In this document: one piece after another, positions 1 to 8,526 of the stretch
Position numbering within the stretch: the first letter of the stretch is position 1
Layout: each line of letters opens with the position of its first letter
Assembly: GCF_014646195.1 (NCBI RefSeq)
Contig: NZ_BMMZ01000008.1
Span: 62,001-126,000 of the forward strand
Origin: Microlunatus endophyticus
Lineage (GTDB): Bacteria > Actinomycetota > Actinomycetes > Propionibacteriales > Propionibacteriaceae
Reading direction: 5' to 3'
Length of the DNA stretch: 64,000 bases
Notes under the pieces: model-generated
The model's database searches: none
What the model was told of the DNA's origin: nothing
What the model saw: the letters and a program-made list of their open reading frames with translations, nothing else
Made by a program: the position numbers and the translations under genes

Positions 1-331
1 GACCGGTCAGCACCCGGTAGCGGTCGCCCGACCCGGTAGGTATCAGTTCTTGCAGTGCCTTGTCGTAACTGCCGGAAAAGCTGACCTGTCGGCCGTAGGC
101 GTCGCCAACCTGCTGACCGGGCCGCGCGACCGAGTCGAGCGCGACGGCCGGCGCGGAGGCGCGTTCCGCTGCCTGTTTCTGACCCTGGGCGTTGTAGACG
201 CCGAGCTGCCACAGGCCAAGGCCGACCATGACGGCGGCCAGGACGAGCCCGAGCAGCACGATTCCCAGCTGTCGCAGGATCAAGGGGGCCCGGGACACCG
301 GGGGAGTGTCGACCTCGGGTGTTGAGCTCAT
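1..331 (-). CDS. SURF1 family protein, N-terminal part (cut by window edge)
   Basis: Partial gene, 110 codons visible, running off the left edge. The start ATG is at 329-331. The product begins with a short polar leader, then one membrane helix (about residues 17-40, ILRQLGIVLLGLVLAAVM followed by GLGLWQLG), then an extracytoplasmic stretch with GDAYGRQVSFSGSYD. A first helix ending in GLWQ(L) and a following 'V.G.Y' segment are typical of the SURF1 family, which helps assemble cytochrome c oxidase in the membrane. The C-terminal half and second helix are outside the window, so the call rests on the N-terminus only. The start lies in a 14-bp tandem repeat that supplies extra ATGs. Confidence 0.72.
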   Translation of the reverse strand, partial: MSSTPEVDTPPVSRAPLILRQLGIVLLGLVLAAVMVGLGLWQLGVYNAQGQKQAAERASAPAVALDSVARPGQQVGDAYGRQVSFSGSYDKALQELIPTGSGDRYRVLTG

Positions 332-389
332 CGTGCGGGTCTCATCGTGCGAGTCTCATCGTGTGGGCTTCGTCGTGTGGGCTTCGTCG
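320..389 (-). repeat. Five-unit 14-bp degenerate tandem repeat across the SURF1 start
   Basis: Read on the minus strand there are two copies of CGACGAAGCCCACA (376-389, 362-375), then CGATGAGACTCGCA (348-361), CGATGAGACCCGCA (334-347) and the unit holding the SURF1 start, CGATGAGCTCAACA (320-333). Three successive units carry an ATG. Because the period is 14, each upstream ATG opens a five-codon frame (MRLAR, then MRPAR) whose TGA overlaps the next ATG as ATGA. Confidence 0.85.
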
Positions 390-390
390 A

Positions 391-1362
391 TCACCGGGTC
401 GGATTCATCGCCCGGATGCCGCGCTTCCACGCGTTCTGTACCAGGGCCGCGCAGGTGTCGCCCAGATCACCGCCGGCGGCCTCGATCGCAAGCGGCATCG
501 CCGAGGTCTCCGTCATCCCAGGCGCCACGTTGGTCTCCAGGAAGACCGGCTCCCCGGAGCGGTCGATGATCAGATCCGTACGCGACAGGTCAGCGAGGCC
601 GAGGGTCTTATGGACCCGCAGCGCTGCCTGGGCAGCTCGATCGGCGACCTCGTCGTCGAGTCCGGCCGGGCAGATGAAGCGGGTGGCACCGGGTGTGTAC
701 CGAGCGGCGTAGTCGTAGACACCGGATTCCGGACGGATCTCCACCGCAGGCAACACTTGCGGGCCGTCACCCCGGTCGACCACACCTACGGTGACCTCGG
801 TGCCCTCGATGAAGGTCTCGACGACGGCTACCTGGCCGTAGGCGTAGGCCGCCACCATCGCGGCCGGCAGCTGCTCGGGGGAGTCGACCCGACTGCAGCC
901 GAGTGCTGAACCGCTTCGCGAGGGTTTGACCATCATCGGGAAGCCGACCTGCTCGCCCAACGCCGCGACCAGACTCGCCGCACCGAGCTCGCGAAATATC
1001 TCGTGCGGCAACGCCACCTGGACAGGCGTCGCAACACCGGCGCCAGCCACCACCCGGGTGGCGATCGACTTGTCGAAGGCGATCCGCGAAACCGATGCGA
1101 TCGAGCCGACAAATGGGACGTCGAGCAGCGCGAGCACCTCGCGCAGCGACCCGTCCTCGCCGGCTTCGCCGTGCAGCAAGGGAAAAGCGACCACTTCGCC
1201 GGCCGTGGCAATGCGCTCGACCAGGCCGGAGTCGACGTCACTCTCGATCACGTCAAGATGTTGACTTCGCAGCGCCGTGGCCACCCGGCGTCCGGAATGC
1301 AGCGAAACCTCGCGCTCGTGCGACAACCCACCCGCCAGCACCAGCACACTCGGACTATTCAC
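391..1362 (-). CDS. D-alanine--D-alanine ligase family protein (ATP-grasp)
   Basis: 323 aa. Members of this family join two D-alanines with ATP for peptidoglycan precursors in the cytoplasm. Near the N-terminus is GGLSHEREVSLHSG (residues 11-24), matching the ligase signature GG.S.E.EVSL.SG. The ATP-grasp core follows, with MVKPSRSGSALGCS (phosphate-binding loop), VETFIEGTEVTVGV, and the metal/substrate loop ETNVAPGMTETS near the C-terminus. Length is slightly short of typical Ddl (about 300-370 aa), and the loop reads ETNVAPGMT instead of E.NT.PG.T, so it may be a divergent paralogue, not the housekeeping enzyme. It ends only about 60 bp before the SURF1 start on the same strand, and the aminotransferase lies just upstream. 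Confidence 0.85.
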   Translation of the reverse strand: MNSPSVLVLAGGLSHEREVSLHSGRRVATALRSQHLDVIESDVDSGLVERIATAGEVVAFPLLHGEAGEDGSLREVLALLDVPFVGSIASVSRIAFDKSIATRVVAGAGVATPVQVALPHEIFRELGAASLVAALGEQVGFPMMVKPSRSGSALGCSRVDSPEQLPAAMVAAYAYGQVAVVETFIEGTEVTVGVVDRGDGPQVLPAVEIRPESGVYDYAARYTPGATRFICPAGLDDEVADRAAQAALRVHKTLGLADLSRTDLIIDRSGEPVFLETNVAPGMTETSAMPLAIEAAGGDLGDTCAALVQNAWKRGIRAMNPTR

Positions 1363-1421
1363 CGAACCACTCCCACACCAAGATCAACATCAGAATCGCT
1401 GTACGGCAACCGGACCGGCCG

Positions 1422-2765
1422 TCACCGTTGATCCGGGCCCGGCGCCTCGTACGGATGCAGAGCGCGCGGCCTTCCAGGGTTGGAGAAGATCGCATTGATC
1501 GACAACTCGTTCCCCATTACTTCAGCCAGCCGCCGGGTGCCCTCGATGATCTGGTCCGGGGTCGGTAGGCAGTAGGACAGTCGCATGTGCCGGGTGCCCA
1601 GGCCGTCGGCGTAAAACGCATTGCCGGGGACGTACGCCACTCGCGCGGTTACCGCCCGCGGCAGCATCGCCTCGGCATCCAGCGGAGCCGGGATCGTCAA
1701 CCAGACGAAGAATCCGCCGCCGGGACGGGTCCAGCTCGTGCCGGGCGGCATGTGTGCCTGAAGTCCGGCAAGCATCGCGTCACGTCGCTCCCGGTAGAGC
1801 TCGCGCGACTTCTTGATCTGACCCCGCCAATCGAAATTCTGCAGGTAGGCCGAGATCGTGTACTGGGAGAAGACCGGGGGACACAGCGTGGCACTCTCCT
1901 GTGCCAGCACGAGTTTCTCCTTGATCGCGTGCGGGGCCAGGATCCAGCCGATCCGGAATCCGGGTGCGAAGGTCTTGGAGAACGAGCCGAGATAGACGAC
2001 CGCGCCGTCATCGAGGGAGCGGATCGCCGGTGTCGGCTCGGAGTCGAATCCGAGCAGGCCGTACGGATTGTCCTCCACGATCAGAATCCCCTCCGACTTG
2101 GCGATCGCCAAGATCTCCCGGCGGCGCTCCAGCGGCTGGCTGATGCCGGCGGGATTGTGAAAATTCGGGATCGTGTAGATGAATTTGATCTTCTTGCCGG
2201 CGGCCCGGCAGCTGGCGATGGCTTCCCGCAGCGCAATTGGATCCAGGCCGTCGGCGTCCATCGCGACATGGACGACCTGGGTCTGGTAGGTACGAAACAC
2301 CCCTAGCGCGCCGACATAGCTGGGCGCCTCGCAGAGGATCACATCGCCGGGGTCGCAGAACACCTGGGTGAGCAGCGCCAGCCCCTGCTGGGATCCGACC
2401 GAGACCACAACATCATCAGGATGGGCACTGATCGCCTCCTCCGCCATCACCTCGCAGATCTGTGCGCGGAGCACCGGCTCGCCCTGGCCGGCGCCGTACT
2501 GCATCGCCCGGGTGCCGTGCTCGGCCACCAGTCGGGCGATCGCCCCGCCGAGCGACTCCAAGGGGAGGTCGGCGATATTCGGCATCCCTCCGGCCAATGA
2601 CACGACCTCGGGCCTGTTGGCGACGGCGAACAGCGCCCGGACGGCCGAGGCCGTCATACCGTGGGTGCGTTCGGCGTACGTCCCGATGTACGGGTCCAGG
2701 CGGGTGTCCCGGCGCGCCGGCAGCGGGGATCCCGCCCCCTCGGAGCCCGGATGGTCGACAGTCAC
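1422..2765 (-). CDS. PLP-dependent aminotransferase, class I/II (MocR/2-aminoadipate-type)
   Basis: 447 aa fold-type I aminotransferase. Visible landmarks are SLAGGMPNIADLP near residue 57, the cofactor loop SVGSQQGLALL (about 122-132), EAPSYVGALG (146-155), the NFHNPAGIS substrate loop (201-209), VEDNPYG (230-236) and the Schiff-base lysine in GSFSKTFAPGFRIGW (K264). There is no N-terminal GntR DNA-binding domain, so it is an enzyme and not a MocR regulator. An aminotransferase of this subfamily is commonly found between parB and trxA near the actinobacterial origin, which fits the GNAT and trx genes next door. The exact amino donor cannot be read from sequence. It is divergently arranged with the GNAT pair. 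Confidence 0.88.
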   Translation of the reverse strand: MTVDHPGSEGAGSPLPARRDTRLDPYIGTYAERTHGMTASAVRALFAVANRPEVVSLAGGMPNIADLPLESLGGAIARLVAEHGTRAMQYGAGQGEPVLRAQICEVMAEEAISAHPDDVVVSVGSQQGLALLTQVFCDPGDVILCEAPSYVGALGVFRTYQTQVVHVAMDADGLDPIALREAIASCRAAGKKIKFIYTIPNFHNPAGISQPLERRREILAIAKSEGILIVEDNPYGLLGFDSEPTPAIRSLDDGAVVYLGSFSKTFAPGFRIGWILAPHAIKEKLVLAQESATLCPPVFSQYTISAYLQNFDWRGQIKKSRELYRERRDAMLAGLQAHMPPGTSWTRPGGGFFVWLTIPAPLDAEAMLPRAVTARVAYVPGNAFYADGLGTRHMRLSYCLPTPDQIIEGTRRLAEVMGNELSINAIFSNPGRPRALHPYEAPGPDQR

Positions 2766-2947
2766 ACCCCAACGATAGGTGCCCTGGCCAGGATCGGCAG
2801 CAACCTGACCGGACCGCGAACCGGATGGCGAACCTGATGGGGCCCTGCCGCGGTGGCACCAGGCCCGGGGGTGCCGGGCACGGTGCCGGACGAGGGGCTG
2901 CTGGGGGAGGCGCCGGCCGCGAGCGGATTGTTGGACAGTCTCCTAGC

Positions 2948-3154
2948 ATGGAGGTCATGAGTCGGTCGGAATCGTTACCGACAGGACGTCGGGTGTGGCA
3001 CTGGGTCGCTTGGCTGGGGGCCGGTGTCGCGCTGGGGGTGTTGGCCGGTTTCCTTGCTGGTCTGGGTGCGACCGCGCCCGGCTCGCCCCGCGCGGGAAGG
3101 ACCGGCACGGGCCAGGACGAGACACAGTCCTCGGTGCCTGGAGGCGGTCGGTGA
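2948..3154 (+). CDS. Small single-pass membrane protein (hypothetical)
   Basis: 68 codons. The product has a short basic N-terminus, one strong membrane helix (WHWVAWLGAGVALGVLAGF, residues about 18-36) and a Gly/Ser/Thr-rich hydrophilic tail. It ends in a GTGA overlap (3151-3154) with the GTG of the following GNAT gene, which is the main reason to believe it is translated. An alternative start is the ATG at 2957, which has GGAGG at 2950-2954 but too close to be an ideal ribosome binding site. I do not recognise the family. Confidence 0.5.
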   Translation: MEVMSRSESLPTGRRVWHWVAWLGAGVALGVLAGFLAGLGATAPGSPRAGRTGTGQDETQSSVPGGGR

Positions 3155-3828
3155 GCAGCTACCGGATGCGGCCGATCTCACGATCCGGCTTCTCGGAAAT
3201 CGGTGATCCCTGTGGACACTGCGGATTCGGCACTCTGGGCGTCGAACCGCCGTCCTGGATCGAGGAGGTGACCGACCTGTGGGGGATCTGTGGGGTCGAG
3301 GCGCAGGCCGGCAGTGACATCGGCGGATATCTCACCTTCGCGCCGGCCGAACTCGTCCCGTTCGTGCCGCTGCCGGGCCCGGGTGGCAGTTCGGCAGAGG
3401 CGTTCAGTGCTGACGCGGCCGTCTTCATGGCCGTCGCGGTCTGCCGGGAGTGCCGGGGCCGCGGCGTCGCCAAGGATCTGGTCCGGAGCGCGGCGGCCCA
3501 ACTGGCCAAACGCCAGGTCGGTGTGATCGAGGTGATCGGCACCTTCGCTGTGCCGGGGGTCCCGCACGCCGACGGTGGCACGGATTCCTCGATGATCTTG
3601 CTGCCGGTTTCCTTCTGGCAGTCGCAGGGCTTCAGGGTGGTCCGCCCGCACCCGGTAACGCCGACGCTGCGGCTGGACATCGAGGGCACCGTACGCTGGC
3701 GGCCTGACTTCGCGGCAGCCTGGCAGCGCTTCGCCGATCTGGTGGCGCAGCCGGGGACCGGTCCCGCCCAGCCGGCCAGCTACACGCTGCACCGGTCCGG
3801 GTCCCGAACCGCCGGCCCGGTGCACTGA
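3151..3828 (+). CDS. GNAT family N-acetyltransferase
   Basis: 225 aa, using the GTG at 3151 that overlaps the stop of the small membrane protein (GTGA), which implies coupled translation. The acetyl-CoA binding motif A is visible as ECRGRGVAKDLV (pattern R/Q-x-x-G-x-G/A) preceded by the strand AVFMAVAVC. An N-terminal CGHCGF cluster is unusual for GNATs and could bind metal. The acceptor substrate is unknown. An acetyltransferase between the aminotransferase and the trx genes is a recurrent feature of the origin-proximal actinobacterial cluster (general knowledge), so this is likely the conserved orthologue. Confidence 0.75.
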   Translation: MSSYRMRPISRSGFSEIGDPCGHCGFGTLGVEPPSWIEEVTDLWGICGVEAQAGSDIGGYLTFAPAELVPFVPLPGPGGSSAEAFSADAAVFMAVAVCRECRGRGVAKDLVRSAAAQLAKRQVGVIEVIGTFAVPGVPHADGGTDSSMILLPVSFWQSQGFRVVRPHPVTPTLRLDIEGTVRWRPDFAAAWQRFADLVAQPGTGPAQPASYTLHRSGSRTAGPVH

Positions 3829-3863
3829 CCAACGGGCCCGGGACCGGGTGGCAGGATGACGGC

Positions 3864-4349
3864 ATGGCGGAATCAGCGAGCCAGAACACGGCCGGGGACA
3901 CCGACCGGAAGATGGCAGCGAATCAGCGCACCGTAAGCCTGCAGCGGCAGCAGAAGGGTCGCTATCTGGCCACCAACGTCCGTGGCGGGACGATCAGCAT
4001 CGGGACCGGCGAGGACGAAGACTTCACCCCGGTGGAGTTGTTGCTGGCGGCGATCGCGGGCTGCAGTGCGGTCGACGTCGACTTCATCACCGGCAAGCGT
4101 GCCGAACCGCAGACCTTCTCAGCCACCTCCTCGGGCACCAAGACCGACGACGAACTCGGGAACCGGCTGACCGGTCTGCTGCTCGACTTCGACGTCAGCT
4201 TCGCCGACGACGAGGGTGGCCGGCAGGCCGCGGCGGTGTTGGAGCGGGCGATCAAGCAATCCCACGACCGGCTGTGCACAGTCGGACGCACCATCGAGGC
4301 AGGCACCCCGATGACGGCAGCGCTGCAGGGTCGGCAGATCTCCGGCTGA
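3864..4349 (+). CDS. OsmC family protein (peroxide reductase-like)
   Basis: 161 aa. OsmC/Ohr proteins reduce organic hydroperoxides with two cysteines. Here the conserved cysteines are C67 in LLAAIAGCSAVDV and C138 in SHDRLCTVGRTI, the usual spacing and context for the OsmC branch, after the EDEDFTPVELLLAA segment. The start at 3864 has AGGA at 3853-3856. A second ATG at residue 17 (3912) lies before the fold begins, so the first 16 residues may be a non-conserved extension. It stands alone on the plus strand. Confidence 0.85.
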   Translation: MAESASQNTAGDTDRKMAANQRTVSLQRQQKGRYLATNVRGGTISIGTGEDEDFTPVELLLAAIAGCSAVDVDFITGKRAEPQTFSATSSGTKTDDELGNRLTGLLLDFDVSFADDEGGRQAAAVLERAIKQSHDRLCTVGRTIEAGTPMTAALQGRQISG

Positions 4350-4412
4350 GCCGCGGGCGGAGATCTTCGCCGAGCACAATCTCCGACGGATCGGTGGCAG
4401 GCACGGAAATGC

Positions 4413-4430
4413 CTGGCAAACGCTTGTCAG
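4413..4430. promoter_or_regulatory. LacI-family type operator
   Basis: An 18-bp near-perfect inverted repeat, CTGGCAAACGCTTGTCAG, matching its own reverse complement at all but two symmetric pairs and centred on CG. This is the classical LacI/GalR-family form (..AA.CG.TT..). It overlaps a TTGTCA -35 element (4424-4429), so a bound repressor would block the promoter of the downstream sugar-acid operon. No LacI-type gene is present in this window. Confidence 0.75.
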
Positions 4431-4453
4431 CGCGTGATCGCCGAATCTAGCGT
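4424..4453 (+). promoter_or_regulatory. Candidate promoter of the sugar-acid operon
   Basis: TTGTCA at 4424-4429 followed after 18 bp by TAGCGT at 4448-4453 (or TCTAGC at 16 bp spacing). It lies about 90 bp upstream of the first operon gene and its -35 lies inside the LacI-type palindrome. Confidence 0.4.
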
Positions 4454-4543
4454 GCTGCCGGCGGGTGGAGGCAGGATGACGCTTGCAGACCCAGAAACCA
4501 GAGCAGCCGGACATGCGGCGCAGACAGCGGGAGTGAACGACTC

Positions 4544-5782
4544 GTGACAAACCAAGCGGTCAACGGATCGACCAGCGACTCGAGCGGTGAATCGACGACC
4601 GGGGCGAAGGCTCCGTTCAAGGCGTTGATCATCGGCTGTGGGGTCATCGGCATCCATCATGCAACGGTGCTGACCGCCCACCCGGATTTCACTGTGGCCG
4701 CACTGGTCGACGTGGTGCCGGCCAGGGCCGAGGCGATCGCCGAGGGCCTTGCCGGTGAGGATGCCGAGCGCCCGGCCGTCTACGAGTCGATCGCGGATGC
4801 GCTGCAGTCCACGCCCGTTGATCTCGCCGTCGTCTGCACACCGAGCGGATACCACATCGACAACGCGCTGGAGGCTCTGGCGGCCGGCAAGCATGTGGTG
4901 ATCGAGAAGCCGCTGGACGTCTCGATCGCCAAGGGGCGTGAATTCGCCGATGCGGTCGCCCGCGCCAATGCTGCCGGACAGGTCGTGTCGGTGATCAGCC
5001 AGCACCGGTTCGACCCGGGCAGTGCGCTGGTCCGTGACGCCGTGGAGAACAACAAGCTCGGCCGGATCACTTCGGCGGTGGCGACCATGGCCTGGTACCG
5101 CAGCCAGCAGTACTACGACTCGGGTGACTGGCGCGGCACCTGGGCGCTCGACGGTGGCGGCGCGGCGATGAATCAGGGCGTACACACCATCGACCTGATG
5201 CGCTGGTTCTGCGGTCGGCCGACCGAGATCTTCGCGCACACCGGACAGCTGGCCCACGAGCGGATCGAGATCGAGGACACCGCAGTGGCGACCGTGCGCT
5301 TCGAGTCCGGGGCGCTGGCCGTCATCCACATGACGACGGCCGCCTACCCGGGCCTGACCGCTCGGGTCCAGGTGCACGGTTCGCTGGGCTCGGCGATCAT
5401 CGACAACGACAACCTGCGCTACTACCACGCCGGTGACGGCGAGGTCTCGGACAACCTGCGCGAAGCCAAGACGATCGGCAACCAGGCCGAGCAGGTCCTC
5501 GGGCAGCAGGCCGAGGCAGATGAGTTCGCCGGTGCGCGCAACCGTCCGGACGGCTTCGTCGCCGGGCACTCCCGGCAGTACGACGACATCTCCGCCGCGA
5601 TCACGGAGGGCCGCCAGCCGCTGGTCACCGTCGATGAGGCGCTGCTGTCGCTGGCCCTGGTGAAGTCCCTGTACATCTCCTCGACCCTGGGTCAGCCGGT
5701 AGTCTTCGACGATGTGCTCAGCGGCAAGTACGACGACCTCACAGTCGCCGTCGAGCCCGACCCCGCGACAGTCTCCGCATGA
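4544..5782 (+). CDS. Gfo/Idh/MocA family oxidoreductase
   Basis: 412 aa NAD(P)-dependent sugar or cyclitol dehydrogenase. After about 25 polar residues comes the Rossmann strand KALIIGCGVIGIHHA (G.G..G), then VVCTPSGYH, the catalytic-region EKPLDVS motif (family E-K-P) and a C-terminal substrate domain with GGGAAMNQGVHTIDLMRWFCG, whose G.H..D histidine is the family active-site signature. It opens an operon with a fructuronate-reductase-like gene and a mannonate dehydratase, so it probably oxidises a related sugar or uronate. The GTG start at 4544 follows a GGGAG at about 4529. Expression is likely controlled by the LacI-type site upstream. Confidence 0.85.
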   Translation: MTNQAVNGSTSDSSGESTTGAKAPFKALIIGCGVIGIHHATVLTAHPDFTVAALVDVVPARAEAIAEGLAGEDAERPAVYESIADALQSTPVDLAVVCTPSGYHIDNALEALAAGKHVVIEKPLDVSIAKGREFADAVARANAAGQVVSVISQHRFDPGSALVRDAVENNKLGRITSAVATMAWYRSQQYYDSGDWRGTWALDGGGAAMNQGVHTIDLMRWFCGRPTEIFAHTGQLAHERIEIEDTAVATVRFESGALAVIHMTTAAYPGLTARVQVHGSLGSAIIDNDNLRYYHAGDGEVSDNLREAKTIGNQAEQVLGQQAEADEFAGARNRPDGFVAGHSRQYDDISAAITEGRQPLVTVDEALLSLALVKSLYISSTLGQPVVFDDVLSGKYDDLTVAVEPDPATVSA

Positions 5783-5820
5783 GCGACCATCTCCGCATGA
5801 GCGTCGTTTCCGCATGAGCG
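5775..5820 (+). repeat. Three copies of an ATG-bearing 11-bp motif at the gene junction
   Basis: CCGCATGAGCG occurs at 5775-5785, 5793-5803 and 5810-5820, 18 and 17 bp apart. The first copy holds the stop of the Gfo/Idh/MocA gene (TGA 5780-5782) and the third holds the start of the next gene (ATG 5814). The middle ATG at 5797 opens a five-codon frame ending at 5814. No conventional ribosome binding site precedes 5814, so re-initiation is likely. Confidence 0.75.
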
Positions 5821-7160
5821 CTGGCCCGCACGACGGTGGCGATCGCCCCAGAACGATCCATCTCGGTCTTGGGGCGTTTCATCGCGCTCACCAGGCCTTC
5901 TACACCCATCACGCCGATCGGGCGACGGGGGAGCGTACGCGCATCCACGCCTTCACCGGCCGACGGCCGGACGCCGCGGAAACCCTTGCGGCACAGGGAT
6001 TCGGCTACACCCTGATCGAGCGTGGTGCCGATGGTGACCGGTTGGAATTGATCACCAGCATCGCGGCCGCGTCCGCCGGCGCCGACCTGGCTGCGTGGCG
6101 ATCAGCATGGCAGGTACCTGACCTGCAGCTGATCACCCTGACGATCACCGAGGCCGGATACCGGGTCACCGCCGACGATCGTGCAGCCCTGCAGGCCGGC
6201 AACCCGGTGTCGGCGATGGCCCGGTTGCTGGACGGCCTGCAGACCAGGCGGACGGCGGGCCTGGCGCCAGTCGCGGTGGTCAGCTGCGACAACCTCGCCG
6301 GCAATGGTGGAGTGCTCGGCGGCCGGGTCCGTGATCTTGCCGAGCGCTGGGATCCGGCCCTGGCCTCCTGGATCGATGGTGGGGTCAGCTTCCCCAGCAC
6401 CATGGTCGACCGGATCACCCCTGCCACCACCGATTCCGACCGGGACCAGGCCACGGCCTGGATCGCAGCACAGCCCGGCGCCCAGACGGTCGATCGGATG
6501 CCGGTGGTCTGCGAGCCCTTCACGGAGTGGGTGATCGCCGGCACCTTCCCGGCCGGTCGGCCGGCCTGGGAGCAGGTCGGTGTCCGCTTTGTCGAGGATG
6601 TCGAACCGTACGAGCGCCGCAAACTCTGGCTGCTCAACGCCGGTCACTCGATGCTGGCCTATGTCGGCCTGGCACTCGGCCACGCGACCATCGACCAGAC
6701 GATGACCGACCCGCGGTGCACTGACCTGCTGGAGGCACTCTGGGCCGCGGCCGCCGAGGTGCTGCCCTTCGACCGCGCCGAGATCGACGCCGCGACCGCT
6801 GCGCTGCGGGAACGCTTCACCAACCCGCGGATCCGACACAACCTGTCCCAGATCGCCGGTGATGGTTCGCAGAAGCTGCCCAATCGGACCCTGGGCATCT
6901 ACCGGGCCCGGCGGAGGGCCGGCCTGCCACTTGATCCGGGGACACCGGCGACGCTGGCCGGCTGGCTGATCCACCTGGGCACTGACCTGGTCAATGATCA
7001 AGGAGTCGGAGAGTTGCTGGACCGCTTCGCCGCGGCCGGCGCCTCGACGTACACATCCCGATTGCCGATCATGCTCGATTACTTCGGACCTGACGTGGCT
7101 GATGATCATGAGCTGGTCGGCGCCATCGGCGATCAACTCAGACAATTCGACGCCCAGTGA
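5814..7160 (+). CDS. Mannitol dehydrogenase family protein, probable fructuronate reductase
   Basis: 448 aa. The polyol dehydrogenase family reduces keto-sugars or keto-acids with NAD(H), and next to a ManD-type dehydratase the most likely reaction is D-fructuronate to D-mannonate. The N-terminus [15 protein letters not shown] carries the family's Rossmann/start motif. [10 protein letters not shown] and the segment [12 protein letters not shown] are conserved, and the active-site helix region [19 protein letters not shown] contains the family K...N..H pattern. The start is the ATG at 5814; reading further upstream in frame runs through the previous gene. It lies 31 bp after the oxidoreductase and 19 bp before the dehydratase, consistent with one operon. 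Confidence 0.82.
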   Translation: MSAGPHDGGDRPRTIHLGLGAFHRAHQAFYTHHADRATGERTRIHAFTGRRPDAAETLAAQGFGYTLIERGADGDRLELITSIAAASAGADLAAWRSAWQVPDLQLITLTITEAGYRVTADDRAALQAGNPVSAMARLLDGLQTRRTAGLAPVAVVSCDNLAGNGGVLGGRVRDLAERWDPALASWIDGGVSFPSTMVDRITPATTDSDRDQATAWIAAQPGAQTVDRMPVVCEPFTEWVIAGTFPAGRPAWEQVGVRFVEDVEPYERRKLWLLNAGHSMLAYVGLALGHATIDQTMTDPRCTDLLEALWAAAAEVLPFDRAEIDAATAALRERFTNPRIRHNLSQIAGDGSQKLPNRTLGIYRARRRAGLPLDPGTPATLAGWLIHLGTDLVNDQGVGELLDRFAAAGASTYTSRLPIMLDYFGPDVADDHELVGAIGDQLRQFDAQ

Positions 7161-7179
7161 ACGGACCAGTGAGCTGACC

Positions 7180-8418
7180 ATGTTGATCAAGTCGGCCGAG
7201 GTGATCATCACCAGCCCGGACCGGAATTTCGTCACCCTGAAGCTGACCACCGACGACGGGATCACCGGCCTCGGCGACGGCACCCTGAACGGCCGCGAGC
7301 TGAGCGTCGCGTCGTATTTGAAAGATCATGTGGTGCCGCTGTTGATCGGCCGCGACCCACAGAACATCGAGGACACCTGGCAATTCCTGTATCGCAGTCC
7401 CTACTGGCGTCGCGGCCCGGTGACGATGGCGGCGATTGCCGCTGTCGACGTCGCGCTGTGGGACATCAAGGCCAAACAGGCCGGACTGCCGCTCTACCAG
7501 CTGCTCGGCGGTGCGAGCCGGAGCGGCATCCTGGCCTACGGACACGCCTCGGGCAAGGATGTCGAGGAGCTGTTCGACAGCATCCGCGAGCACCAGGCCG
7601 ACGGCTTCCGGGCGATCAGGATCCAGGCGGGCGTGCCCGGCCTGAAGGCGATTTACGGCGTGCCGGACAGCCTCAGCACGGAGGACGGCGACGGTCGGGA
7701 GCACCACTACGAGCCGGCCCAGCGGGCGCTCCGGCCGCCCGAGGAGGACTGGGACACCCGCGCCTACCTGCGGCACCTGCCGACCGTCTTCGAGGCGGTC
7801 CGCAACGAATTCGGACCGGAGCTGCCGCTGCTGCACGACGGCCATCACCGGATGACACCGATCCAGGCAGCCAAACTGGGCAAGGCGCTGGAGCCGTACG
7901 ATCTCTTCTGGCTGGAGGACTGCACCCCGGCGGAGAACCAGGAGGCGCTGCGGCTGGTCCGCCAGCACACCACGACGCCGCTGGCGATCGGCGAGGTCTT
8001 CAACAGCATCTGGGACTACCAGCTGCTGATCAAGGAACAATTGATCGACTACGTCCGCAGCGCGATCACCCACACCGGTGGCATCACCCATCTGAAGAAG
8101 ATCCTGGAATACGCCGGCCAGTATCAGATCAAGTCCGGCATCCACGGGCCGACCGACATCTCGCCGGTCGGCTTCGCCGCAGGTCTGCATCTTGACCTGG
8201 CGATCCACAACTTCGGCATCCAGGAATACATGCCGCACGGTGCCCGGACGAATGCGGCCTTCCGGCAGTCGATGACTTTCGTTGACGGCTATCTGCATCC
8301 GGGCGACAATCCTGGCCTGGGCGTCGAGCTGGACGTCGACGAGGCGGGGAAGTATCCGTACCAACAGGCGTACCTGCCCTTCAACCGGTTGGCCGACGGC
8401 ACCGTCCACGACTGGTAG
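7180..8418 (+). CDS. manD: D-mannonate dehydratase, ManD type (enolase superfamily)
   Basis: 412 aa. ManD removes water from D-mannonate to give 2-keto-3-deoxygluconate in hexuronate breakdown. The N-terminal capping domain starts [20 protein letters not shown]. The barrel carries three acidic metal ligands at the family's 26-residue spacing: D220 (LLHDGHH), E246 (FWLEDC) and E272 (AIGEVF). [15 protein letters not shown] and [16 protein letters not shown] are strongly ManD/RspA-like, and the length matches. The start is the ATG at 7180; in-frame codons before it lie within the previous gene. The RspA-like subgroup includes low-activity members and some gluconate dehydratases, so substrate preference is inferred from the adjacent reductase. 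Confidence 0.87.
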   Translation: MLIKSAEVIITSPDRNFVTLKLTTDDGITGLGDGTLNGRELSVASYLKDHVVPLLIGRDPQNIEDTWQFLYRSPYWRRGPVTMAAIAAVDVALWDIKAKQAGLPLYQLLGGASRSGILAYGHASGKDVEELFDSIREHQADGFRAIRIQAGVPGLKAIYGVPDSLSTEDGDGREHHYEPAQRALRPPEEDWDTRAYLRHLPTVFEAVRNEFGPELPLLHDGHHRMTPIQAAKLGKALEPYDLFWLEDCTPAENQEALRLVRQHTTTPLAIGEVFNSIWDYQLLIKEQLIDYVRSAITHTGGITHLKKILEYAGQYQIKSGIHGPTDISPVGFAAGLHLDLAIHNFGIQEYMPHGARTNAAFRQSMTFVDGYLHPGDNPGLGVELDVDEAGKYPYQQAYLPFNRLADGTVHDW

Positions 8419-8499
8419 GCGCGACTGCAGGAGGGGGGCGGAAGATCACAAGACGGTTGTGAGCCTTCCCGCGGCCGGGCGAAAGCGCGATGATCGTTC

Positions 8500-8505
8500 T
8501 ATAAC
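8500..8505 (+). promoter_or_regulatory. Candidate -10 element of the HdeD-like gene
   Basis: TATAAC, a strong -10-like hexamer in a GC-rich background, about 7 bp before an ATG (8512) and 21 bp before the preferred GTG (8527). No good -35 is visible. Transcription would start at about 8512, giving either a leaderless ATG or a very short leader containing AGAGGGA. Confidence 0.45.
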
Positions 8506-8526
8506 CGCCTGATGAGAGGGACGATC

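Noticed and set aside
391..1362. A vancomycin-resistance (VanA-type) ligase
   Set aside because: No vanH, vanX or vanS/R genes are adjacent and nothing in the sequence indicates D-lactate use.
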